Shown here: positions 1 to 9,160 of the stretch, piece after piece
Position numbering within the stretch: the stretch's first letter is position 1
Layout of the letters: each line of letters begins with the position of its first letter
NCBI GenBank assembly: GCA_015143295.1
Contig: CM026571.1
Span: forward strand, 33,756,505 to 33,820,504
Direction of reading: 5' to 3'
Origin: Tetracentron sinense
Lineage: Eukaryota; Streptophyta; Magnoliopsida; Trochodendrales; Trochodendraceae
Length of the DNA stretch: 64,000 bases
Program-made: the position numbers and the translations under genes
Notes under the pieces: generated by a model
Database searches by the model: none
The model's input: only the letters and a program-made list of their open reading frames with translations
What the model was told of the DNA's origin: nothing

Positions 1-1141
1 GAGTTTAAAGTGGCTGAACATCAGATTAGTGTATAGTCCGGGGTTCCTCTCTGGGTGGGTCAGAAGATGTCGGCATCGTATTTATCAGGGTCCCTTCTTG
101 GTGGAACGTCAGGAGATGTCGGCATTGGTAAAGATGTCGAGGTTCCTCCATAGACTAGCCAAAAGATGACGGTAGGCAGGTCGGTCAGGGTTCTTTCTTA
201 ACTGATACTCAGGGCGATGGCGACGAATACACAGTAGATGTGGCCAGTCAATTGAATGGAAAAGTATGTCCTTATTGGGAAAATGTCCATGTTGTGTGTG
301 TAAGCTTCGGATACGAAGTGGTCTGAGTCGGTATACTTAGGGTTGGTGTATTTGTCTGAGTTGGTGGACTCATTGTTCGGTATGGAATCGTCGGATTCCA
401 GGTGAATTGGGTTGGTATACCCAAGGTTTGATCGTGTTCGGGTCAAAGCCGGAACAATGTGTGTGAGTCTAAATGGCTCCAGGTATGGTTATGATTTAGA
501 AACTATAAGATAAATTTTGTAGGCTGTGGCCAAATAATAGAGTCTCAGGACTCGAAATGAAACATGATTGATAATTGAAATGATAACTTGGTAATATGAA
601 TATATTCATAACTAAACCCCATAATTGGAAAGTAATGTGAGGTTGGGAACCTCTGTTATGGTGACGTAACCCTAAGTGACCTTGGGTCACAATTTATTAT
701 ATACTGTTCTATTTTACTATAACATGCAAATTGAACTGCTTATTATATCATTATTGATGATGCGTGTTATTATGTGGAAAATAGTTTAGAAGGATTGTGG
801 TTTTATTGGGCTTCATGGCTCACTGACTTTTTATGTCAGCAGATTTCGGAGCTGCTGACCAGTAAGTGAAAAGTCCAACTGGACATTTTGGAAGCTTGTA
901 CAAGCTGTACCCGGCATGATAGAGGCGCCTACTTTTGTAAAACAAACTTGATGTAAATAATACAGGTATATGATTTGTATGATGGCTATTGTGATGACAG
1001 GTGTTATTTGCTTTTTGAAAGCATCTGATAAATGTTTAAATTTCCCGCATTTTCGCGGGTAAAGTCTTTCGCTTGCGTGATTTGACGAACGGACGCGCGT
1101 CTCGGAACTTGTTTCCCTAGGCGCGAGTTCGGGGCGTCACA
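1..1141 (+). repeat. 3' part of an LTR (5' end outside window)
   Basis: This is non-coding sequence ending in GGGGCGTCACA, a typical ...CA terminus of a plant LTR. It shares blocks in the same order with 45950-46316 (TATGTGGAAAATAG, TTTAAATTTCCCG, GGCGCGAGTTCGG), so both are 3' ends of one LTR family. The right border cuts into a LINE zinc-binding domain, which shows that the LTR inserted into that LINE. The start lies outside the window, so neither the target duplication nor solo status can be tested. Short ORFs inside show no recognisable domain. Confidence 0.6.
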
Positions 1142-2340
1142 CACTCTATAGTGAATGAACAGGTGATTGACTGTCTCACCATCCTGCAAGCACATAACCT
1201 ATACATGCGGGGATAGCAACCACTACTTTCTTCTTCTCTGGACCATGTTGCATGTATTGATCATTTGATCTTGCTATGGGCAAGTGTCCACACAAAAGAG
1301 CTTGTCTTAGGAGGTTCAAGATTTCCAGATGGCTTTGTGAGGGAAGATGGCATTGGTCTCATGATTCCCAACTAACAGGTTTAAGAAAGATTTGCAAGAG
1401 AATTTACCACTGAGATTAGGAACCATACTCACATGTTAGGGTCATCATTGAACAAAATGACATCTTTCAAGGAAACAAGAAGATATGACAATTCTATAAT
1501 TTCAACCGACCTACAACCACTATGAAAATTGACATTCCGAGACAAAAGCGGGGGTGAAAAGGATACCATAACAAGAATAAACAAAAAAAAATCTTTAGAT
1601 TTAGCTAATCCAAACAGATCCGAAAAGGCTGATTTAAAATTGATTACCCCACACGATGTATCCTCCCAAAATTTAACAAACAACAAAAAATCTTTGGATT
1701 TAGCTAATCCAAACAGATCCGAGAAAGCTGATTTAAAATTGATTTCCCCACACCATGTATCCTCCCAAAATTTAGCACGGATTCCCTTACATCACAAAGT
1801 CAAACAAATGGAAGAAAAGAAGGGAGCAAAAAATTAATAGTTTTCCAACTGGCAACGATAATTAAGTAGTTAACAAGATGGGCCAATTTAGAATCCCATA
1901 GTGTCTAGATGCTTAATCACCGAAACCCATCATCTATTCAGTTCTAAGGGAAATCTCCATAATCATTATCCTAGCATGGTCAAATTCCTCTCATATTTCC
2001 TCCCATTTAATTAGGCAAGCTTTTTAACCACGTTATCTCCCCCACAAAAAGTTCCTTTGAAGCTAATCCAGATTCTTAGCAGCATTGATTTGGCAACTTG
2101 AAAAGAGACAAATAGTAGAATAGCAAGCTAGACAAAGTGCTTTTAAAAAGAGTAAAAGGAAAAGAAAAAGAGATGTGATTCCTTATCCAAGCTGCCTAGT
2201 CTACTCCCCACCTTTTAAACAACACGTCCCTAAACATAGATAATCTAGGATTGGCCCCCAAGGGTACACTAAGATATCTAGGAGGCCTTTTTTTTTTATA
2301 GCTAACGCATCATAATATATATATATATGTGTGTATATTA
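1142..2340 (-). pseudogene. LINE (L1-type) ORF2 C-terminal remnant
   Basis: On the minus strand, broken frames encode the end of a LINE ORF2 polyprotein, downstream of the reverse transcriptase. About 1429-1686 reads KFWEDTSCG, the FWED-W-G block that plant LINEs carry between RT and the zinc-binding domain. About 1142-1320 reads like zf-RVT (LCACRMV-like, then DGETVNHLF). Stops and frame changes are frequent. The LTR at 1-1141 truncates the 3' end. The RT and endonuclease regions are not seen upstream, because a solo LTR begins at 2357. Assignment rests on motif order, not full-length similarity. Confidence 0.6.
1588..1782. repeat. 99-bp tandem duplication
   Basis: Two adjacent copies of about 99 bp begin near 1588 and 1687. 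Both contain TTTAGCTAATCCAAACAGAT and a following TGTATCCTCCCAAAATTTA. The period is a multiple of three, so the plus strand stays open across both copies (33-residue repeat), but on the sense strand of the LINE it duplicates the region after FWED. It is probably a local duplication within the decayed LINE rather than a gene. Confidence 0.8.
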
Positions 2341-2356
2341 AGAGAGAGAGAGAGAG
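2313..2356. repeat. (TA)n(TG)n(AG)n microsatellite
   Basis: A compound simple repeat runs from TATATATATG through GTGTGTAT to an (AG)n tract. The solo LTR that follows is flanked by GAGAG on both sides. The left copy lies in this AG tract, so that target duplication carries little information by itself. Confidence 0.85.
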
Positions 2357-4700
2357 TAATGACCCGCATTAAATGTACTTGTCTTCATGATTTTATGAGT
2401 TAATTTCCTAGATAAATGTGCTTAAATTTATACGTCAATCCTAGGAGAAATCAATGTATTAAAAACCTTGATTAAGAAAACTCATTTAATTCATTCAATT
2501 TAGCGAATTTTTAGAAATAAATTGCATGAATTAAAAGAGGAAGAAAAAGTAGCAAAAGACTTTAAAAAATAATAATAAATAAATAAATAATTGGAGATTG
2601 GTGCTACCGATCGATCGCCCAACGCGGGATTTGCCGTGTTGACGCGATTTTTCAACCTTTTTAACTCTCTGGGGTCTTCAAACTCTATAAATAGTCCTCC
2701 AACTCGAGAATTAGGGTTCTTATATGCTTCTAAACCTAAAAAAGAAAAAATTGAGAGTTTTCTAAGAGATCAAAAAGGGGAAAACTGAAGGAGTTCAAAA
2801 ATTAGAACAGAAAAATGAGAAAAGAGGCTTGGAGATCGATATAGAACCCTATTCGCAAGCGATAGATCATAGGGAAGCGATCATGGGAGGTAAATAACAA
2901 CCCTAGTCTTCAATATTTTGAATATTAACCTAAAAGATGGATTGAAATGAGTAAACCTAAGTAAGAACTTGAAAGTATGTAGGATGTGAAGAACCATGAT
3001 TTGATTCTTGTCTTATTATTTATAGATTTGCTAAAATAGGATGTGAAGAACCATGATTTGATTCCTGTCTTATTATTTATGGATTTGCTAAAATAGGATG
3101 TGAAGAACCATAATTTGATTCCTATCTTATTATTTATGGATTTGTTAAAAATATAATGTGAAGAACCATGATTTGATTTCCATCTTATTATTCATGGATT
3201 TGTTGAAATAGGATGTGAAGAACCATATTTTTATTCTTATCTTATTATTTATGGATTTGTTAAAATAGGATGTAAATGATATGTTAAAATTATTTGTGAT
3301 TTAATGAAGTGCTGGGAAATTTTATTGAAGTGTGTGGATGATTAAGTAGAATGAATGGAATTGAATGGATGAATTATGGGATTTCAACCGTATGTGAGTT
3401 TGATTTTGTCTTTATAATTCATGAAAATTCTGATTGATGAAAGGTGTTATAATTAGGATATTGATCTAGATTTAAACAAAAAGAGGATTTTGATATTTAC
3501 ATTAAATCGAGATTATGTGTGCTTTGATATAAACTGTGATTTTTACATTGTCAAATCATGGGAAATATGATAGTTTATGTGTTTTTTTTATGTTCCTTAT
3601 ACATGATATACATTTGGGTAAAGGAGCCTTTGAGGAAAGTCAAGCTTGCCTAGGCCTGGTTAACATAGTGGAATGGGACGCTATGGTGAGATATCCTATG
3701 GCCCCTGACGGTTACTCTTATGTGTAATTTAAACGAAAGGTGTATCATTGAGCACTCAAGAATGAAAAAGATGCATAATGATTGAGAAAGAATCTAAGAC
3801 ACTAAGAAAAGTATAAGTAAGACCTAAGATAAAGTAAGTAAGAAAGTAAAACATACAAAAGCGATAATATATGTATATGTTGTGCACCACCTGATACCAT
3901 CAAAGGGCGAGGAGTATGCCAAAGTAAGTAAGCCGTCGTATCGGGAAATGTACTAAGTTGTCTGTGCCGGGTAATGTACGAAGGGTGGTATCTCGGTAAA
4001 ATAAAGTATAGTAACCCCTTTCCTTATACGTTAAAGCGGTATTTTAAGTTATTACTAATGCATATGAATGGATTGTTCCTTAAATGATAAAGTATGAATT
4101 AAGAAAGTAAGAAAAGTAAGAAAGTGAGAAAGTAAGAAAAGAAAGAAATTGACGTAATGTATTTGGTTGTTTTCCGCACTCTAATTATGTAAGTGAACTG
4201 ATGTATGAATCTGTAAGCTACATGAAATTTAATATTCATTATATTGTCCACTATGGTCTGTTATATACGCGGAGTAACTTGTTACTCAGCCGATGACTTT
4301 TGTTTTCAGCAGGTTCAGGTTTTGATATTTGTGCGCCCGGACCGTGGGAAGAAGAGGAATATTTCGAGGAACCGGAAGGTGATTATCCCGAAGAATAACG
4401 GGATCTTGATCGTTGGCCCTACTGTTGAACTTAATTTAATTGTGGTCAAATTTCAGGGAGACTTTAATTGACCTTATGGATATTTATGTTTAGTTTAGTT
4501 TCTTGATGATCATGATGGATCATCAGGATTTATTATATTTCAGTTGCAGTCAATGATTATGAATTTAAATTGATGTTTTAATTGAAGAAATTTTTCGGTT
4601 CATATTTTAGTATGTCTTAAATGCTTTAATAAGATGGTTTGTTAAGTAAGTCACATGTCAAAATCTTACATTCTCCTAGGTGGGGTTTTGGGGCGCGACA
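2357..4700 (+). mobile_element. Solo LTR A (gypsy-like family)
   Basis: This 2.3-kb unit ends in GGGGCGCGACA, exactly like LTRs ending at 55228 and 62799. Its start (TAATGACCCG) looks like the usual TGTAGAGACCC with the first bases lost. GAGAG flanks both ends. Internal landmarks match the two relatives in order: a palindrome CGATCGATCG at 2608-2617, a TATA box TATAAATA at 2686-2693, a CGCAAGCGATAGATC block near 2855, and GTTACTCAGCCGATGAC at 4281-4297. No internal retrotransposon sequence adjoins it, so it is a solo LTR. It lies between two LINE remnants. Placement in Ty3/gypsy (Tekay/Del-like) is inferred from length and ends only. Confidence 0.8.
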
Positions 4701-5640
4701 GAGAGATACAAAATATTACAGAGAGCTATTGAGGTTCACAGAGTATGAACCCACTGGAGCTAGAAGCTAGAAAGAAAAGAATAATGATAGACTAATAAAC
4801 TATGGGATATAAAAAAGTAAAATACGAAAGTGGTAACTAATAATCACAATGCAGAAAGCAACTCATCAAAATCCTTCCTAATAGAGCACAAATCTCAAAG
4901 GTGTCACGATCTCAAGTAAACGTGGTCCTCTGAAGACACCAACCCCTAAAACACCCTCGTAAGCCCTCTCGATAAGGAGTCCCAAATAGACCTAGGGAAG
5001 GCCCAAACGAGCCCCACTCGAATAAGGAATTGGCTCGGTCGAAGCAAAAAAGATGATTTACCAACTCTTCCTTTTCCAAGCACATAAAACAGTTGTTGGT
5101 CATCCTCCACTCTTGATTCATCAAATAATCGCAAGTGAGAATCTTATCCAAAGCAGCAGACCAAAGGAAGAAGGATACCTTTGAAGAAATACCAGGATTC
5201 AAAATAGTCCAATAGGGAAAAGGCAAAGAAGAACAGTTTCATAAAGAGTGAAAAAAGGATCTCATTAAAAATAGACTTCAGCTACTTCTAGACCACAATT
5301 GAGCATCCTTGCATTGGGGGTGAGTAGTGACCGACGACAATCGATCAAACAGGCGAAGGAGATCATCTATCTCCCAGTTGTTCAAATTGTGTCTAAACTT
5401 AGGGCTCCACACACAAGACGAGGACTCTCACTAACTAGAGGCCGCTGGAGACGATATATCCAAGGATAGAGAGAAAAGATTCCCAAAATTTTCTTGAAGA
5501 GGCTCTATCCAATAATAATAATCTCTAACCCATTCCCACTCTGAATCTAATGCAAAGATGGAACGGTAGTCCTCGGATTCCCAACTAAACACTAGCACAG
5601 AGCTCATCAAGGTGAAGTTCATTTGAGCTGGGCCACAAAC
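4701..5640 (-). pseudogene. LINE ORF2 C-terminal remnant with zf-RVT domain
   Basis: On the minus strand, 4912-5226 encodes a zinc-binding reverse-transcriptase domain (zf-RVT): KVSFFLWSAALDKIL, then CFMC and VNHLFCF, the usual W-x-K-x-C-x2-C-x-HLF-C spacing. Upstream, near 5341-5400, NNWEIDDLLRLFD is the segment that precedes it in plant LINEs. Frames are interrupted. This is a second, different copy of the domain seen at 1142-1320, so two 5'-truncated LINEs lie in the same orientation. Both are in line with the ABCE exon upstream and may occupy its first intron. Confidence 0.65.
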
Positions 5641-6521
5641 GATTAAAAAGGAATAGAGCCGCCCTTGGTAGCGGCCATGACTCGTTGAATACTATTGTGT
5701 TGAAGGTAGATAGCTTTTTTACCACAATGATTCCCTTATTCTATTCAAATGGAATAAGAATGGACTTTTCATCTGAATGAAGAATTTGGTTCACTGCTCT
5801 TGTCCAAGATGGCCAACTATCCATCGAGTTCCGGAAGAGGCAAATAAGGGGTCTAGAACACCAACCATTGATTTCCGGTATGGTTAGCTCCACCATTTTA
5901 TTCACTTGGGCAGAATCTTAATACTGGTAGGCTTGGTTTGATGGATGAAAGCATCAAGATGAATGATGAAAGTGTTATATTGTGATAGTAGTGTTTTACA
6001 TGGGATGAAAGATATTAAGGCTATCAACTAATTTATAGTCGTTCATGTGGATGCCCTCAGGAAAAGATAGCCATCGGTTGTCTACCTCCCAAGGTTGGTA
6101 TAAATATAATATCAGATAGCATTAGATAGGTACCAAATTTGTTAGTGGCTCATTTGAAAAGGAGAGTAGATAGAAAGTATACAATGGAGATGTTCCTTCT
6201 TTTGGTCTTGCAAACGCTCCGTTATAACTTTCAGAAACCACCAAAAGCCTATCTCCTCTATACCGAGATCCCACTACCTCTCTGGCTGAATCAAAAGGCC
6301 ATTTTCTTTGATGAAGTCGGGGGAGCCTTTGATTCAATTGACAGCTAATATAATATTGAAGGAAATAGCTATTGATGGTTTGTGCCGCCAGAGCTTCTAG
6401 GAAAATTTTCAATGATTCCTGCATTACTGGATGCTAACCAACGGAATCCTTTTGGGATTACCTTATCAACTAAAGCATTTACGGGTTTTAAGAATCTGAA
6501 TCTGAATCTGAATGTACCTAC
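5641..6521. other. Non-coding DNA next to ABCE exon 1 (probable intron 1)
   Basis: No conserved domain is seen on either strand, and the short ORFs here have no recognisable motif. The right edge begins, on the minus strand, with GTAGGTAC directly after the ABCE first exon, a normal plant splice donor. Exon 2 should encode the second iron-sulphur motif (GCGICVKKCP-like); I do not find it between 1 and 6521. Confidence 0.4.
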
Positions 6522-6624
6522 CTGTTTTAACAACGGGGCAGCTCTTCTTGCATTCCTGGTGGCACTTCTTAGGCTTACAACGGTCCGAGCTCACAATGGC
6601 GATACGAGTCAATCGATCCGCCAT
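6522..6624 (-). CDS. ABCE: ABCE/RLI ATP-binding cassette protein, first coding exon only
   Basis: The minus-strand ATG at 6624-6622 opens a 103-nt exon for 34 residues plus one base, starting [16 protein letters not shown]. It contains [15 protein letters not shown], the N-terminal C-x4-C-x3-C-x3-CP motif binding the first [4Fe-4S] cluster of ABCE1/RLI. ABCE proteins are soluble twin-ATPase factors that split ribosomes after termination. The exon stops at GTTAAAACAG followed by GTAGGT, a consensus donor. The family protein is about 600 residues, so over 90 percent is missing here: either intron 1 is longer than 6.5 kb and filled with LINEs and LTRs, or the gene is truncated. Identity of the exon is near certain; function of the locus is not. 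Confidence 0.88.
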
Positions 6625-6830
6625 TTTGTCCCCTCCCTCCCCACCCGTTCGTTCTGTTTCTGCTTCAAACAAACAGTACTGGCACGGGATAGAAGAAACC
6701 CTAGAAATCGACCACTGAAAAACTCGTAAATTGAAAGCCACCGAAACCTGATTTACACAAGACAAAGAAGATGAAATTTTGAAGCAATCCACGGCGTTCA
6801 GGTTTTTTGGTCGCACTTTATAAGCTATGT
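6625..6830 (-). promoter_or_regulatory. ABCE 5' leader and core promoter
   Basis: Reading the minus strand toward the ATG, a TATA-like CTTATAAAG lies near 6816-6824. A leader of about 190 nt follows, containing TTCTAGGGTTTCTTC, a motif common in leaders of plant translation genes, and a purine-rich GGGGAGGGAGGGGACAAA just before the ATG. No upstream ATG in this stretch seems to compete with the start. The start site itself is inferred. Confidence 0.5.
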
Positions 6831-6944
6831 GTAACGCTACGCAGTACGCTGCACGCAACTACGCATCTCTACTCAATATATTGTATGTATAAGTTCATTG
6901 GTATATATATTATGTTTATACTATACTGTACGTCCATTGCAAAA

Positions 6945-7121
6945 CTCTGGCTGACGCCCGAGGTGAGCCATCGGGCATCCACACATCATTGGAGGTGTGG
7001 CGATTAAACGGGGAGAAGTCAAAATCATGCAAGAAAATGAAATGATCACTCCTCCCCTAAGTTCTCGACACGTCCAATGATGTGTAAATGCCCGATTGCC
7101 CACCTCGAGCGTCTGCCTGAG
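6945..7121. mobile_element. MITE, about 177 bp, long terminal inverted repeats
   Basis: The two ends are inverted copies over about 45 bp: left CTCTGGCTGACGCCCGAGGT, and on the opposite strand from the right end CTCAGGCAGACGCTCGAGGT. Both continue through an ATCGGGCAT-ACACATCATTGGA block. The middle is only about 80 bp and has no coding capacity. AAAA lies on both sides but is too simple to define the target duplication, so the superfamily is open. It lies about 120 bp upstream of the ABCE TATA-like box. Confidence 0.75.
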
Positions 7122-7748
7122 AAAACCCGAAGCCTTTACTAAAAGCCTAAATCCTACATTCCAACTTTAATAACATTCTGCTACAAAGTAAAGTAATTGA
7201 GCACAAGGCAATGTATCATAGGAAGAGAGTAAAAAGGGTTTAATCAGACCCTCTTAACCTAATTACTCTTATGCAAACTTCTTGATTTGTAATCACACTG
7301 AGGAGAAAACAGGAACAACATGAATGGTGATAAACTGCATTCTTCTAAACTATGTTACTACGGATATCAACTGCTTATTATCAAACAACGAATAAATGAT
7401 TCAAAAGATGGCAAAAAAATAAGTTTTCTCCAAATTTTAATTATAGGTCTAGATATCACCGGACAAAAAATTGGAGGAAAAAAAAAAGACATCCACAATG
7501 CAGCTTTGTAATTCCAAATTGACTATTTGAATGGTTAATCATGTAATCTGGATTGGCGAACTTTCATGCACAACTTCAAAAAAGGACAATTTTATTTTTT
7601 CGTAATTATTATAATTTTATTGTTAACTAGATAGATTGTTTTTTGTTATTTCCTGAGAGAGGAATGCAAGGTCCACTTTCTTGCTTGTCCAATTTCTTTG
7701 AGGATGAAAGACCCACTAGGCTACTATTGCAGCCAGTCAAAGCAAAAG
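7122..7748. other. No gene seen
   Basis: AT-rich sequence without recognisable domains. The last five bases (7744-7748, AAAAG) are the left target duplication of Tat1, repeated at 18966-18970. Confidence 0.6.
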
Positions 7749-8456
7749 TGAAGCAGGAAATTCTGGGAAGGACTCACGTCAGCAGCTGCTACAGGTACTC
7801 TGGTTTACTGGTAGAAGGTTGGTATTGAAGGGTGTATTACCCTGACTTTACTCCAATGTCAAAGTAAGTAGGTGTAGAAGATGATGAACAGCAAATAATA
7901 GAGAAATAGCTGAAATTTTTCGGTCCCTATGCATTGGGTTTCTTGGGGTATTTATAGGTTTTAGCCGAATGCTCATGGATGGTCATAGATGCCCATGCCA
8001 CGTGCTCCACACTCATTACCAAATATGTCAGACAGATCTGTCACCTTACGTATCACACGTGGGAGCTTACTATTAGTTTAGTCGATTTGTTTTTTACAGC
8101 ATGCAGAAGTGACCAGCATTAAATGTCAAGACAGTGTTTTCCACCTACTGTCAGAATAAAATGATCCCCTCCTGACCACTTCCTCCTGCGAGTCGGTCCC
8201 GTTGTTGACTCAAGCTCGGGTCCGTTTGATATGCGTTAAAACGAGGTTCGATGCGCTTATCTTGAAGACAACGGATACATTGTGCATAAGACAACGAGTA
8301 CGTTGTCGAGAGTACAACAGGAACGTTATACATCAGACAACGGATCATTCCTTCATTTTAATCACATGATCCACGTGTCACTCATCGGTGAGCATAACAA
8401 AGAAAACTAGCTCATTCTCCAACACTTAATCAATTTTATGAATTTTATCATTTACA
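7749..8456 (-). repeat. Tat1 3' LTR (708 bp)
   Basis: In plus coordinates it runs TGAAGCAGGAAATTC ... TTTATCATTTACA; in element orientation TGTAAATGAT ... CTGCTTCA. It aligns throughout with 18207-18965. On the minus strand it keeps a TATA box (CTATAAATACC, about 7948-7957). ACAACGG/CCGTTGT motifs lie at 8199, 8268 and 8337, two of them in the stretch of partial repeats ACAACGNNNACGTTGT near 8268-8345. The host duplication AAAAG precedes it. Confidence 0.95.
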
Positions 8457-8896
8457 ATTTGCCCATTTATGATAATTGGAACTTAGTTCGAAGTGTTAAA
8501 AACTAACAAAAGGCAACAACTCTTACCTAACCCTGCTCCCGGGATTCGTAAAGTTGTGTGAACCATATGCTAAGGATGCCAAACGTTCATTCCAGCTGTC
8601 ATACACATGCGAAACTGTCACGCCTCATTAATACATGGCAGACTGTCATCATATCATTTTTCAGAATTCGAAACGCTTTATTCCTCTGACAGTTATTCTA
8701 TTTGTCTAAAAAAGACAATCATGCCCTTGTTATCGTTGACGTGTACGCTCGAGATGAATGGTAACTTCGTCCTGCACGAAGTTATTCTGACAGGCTAATT
8801 TCAAATATATGTAAATGACCATTCTGACCTTACTTCTTGGGTATGTGTATAGCTTTGATGAATGGTATCCCTGTCTTCTATCTTTCCTGAGCTATC
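8457..8896. other. Tat1 spacer between 3' LTR and antisense gene promoter
   Basis: No coding domain is seen. A polypurine tract should lie directly beside the LTR on the minus strand; the sequence there (AAATGGGCAAAT) is only a weak match. The spacer is probably upstream regulatory DNA of the plus-strand gene starting near 8925. Confidence 0.4.
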
Positions 8897-9160
8897 TATA
8901 AATCACTAAGGGGTCGTCCATCTTTTTCACCTTGCTTTTGAAGTACTGTTACTGTGCCGATTTTGCGCCTCGACCAAGTCTCCAAGCCTTCAAACTTTCT
9001 TTGTTCTCCTTCCTTCTTTGGTACGCTTCCTCTAAACTCTCTCTTTTGCGTTTTTACTATTGCTTTTTGCTCTTCTATTTTTCTTGTTTTTTTTGGTTCT
9101 CTGTTCTCCGTATCCCTCTCCCTTTCTCTGCTCTCTGTTTCTGCCCTCTTCTTTTTCATC
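8897..9160 (+). promoter_or_regulatory. TATA box and CT-rich leader of the Tat1 antisense gene
   Basis: TATAAAT at 8897-8903 is followed by about 230 nt of CT-rich DNA with no ATG before 9161 in the coding frame. This is typical plant core-promoter architecture pointing away from the neighbouring LTR and opposite to gag-pol. It implies the antisense gene has its own promoter inside the element. Transcription start would be near 8930 (inferred from TATA spacing). Confidence 0.6.

Noticed and set aside
1529..1837. 102-codon plus-strand ORF with two 33-residue repeats
   Set aside because: It is the complement of a decayed LINE with a local duplication; no start context or domain supports a gene.
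2352..4705. GAGAG as a firm target duplication of solo LTR A
   Set aside because: The left copy lies in an (AG)n tract, so identity is expected by chance; the LTR call rests on its ends and on alignment with C and D.
6122..6424. ABCE exon 2
   Set aside because: The 100-codon minus ORF lacks any cysteine cluster of the second iron-sulphur motif and has no plausible acceptor in the right phase.
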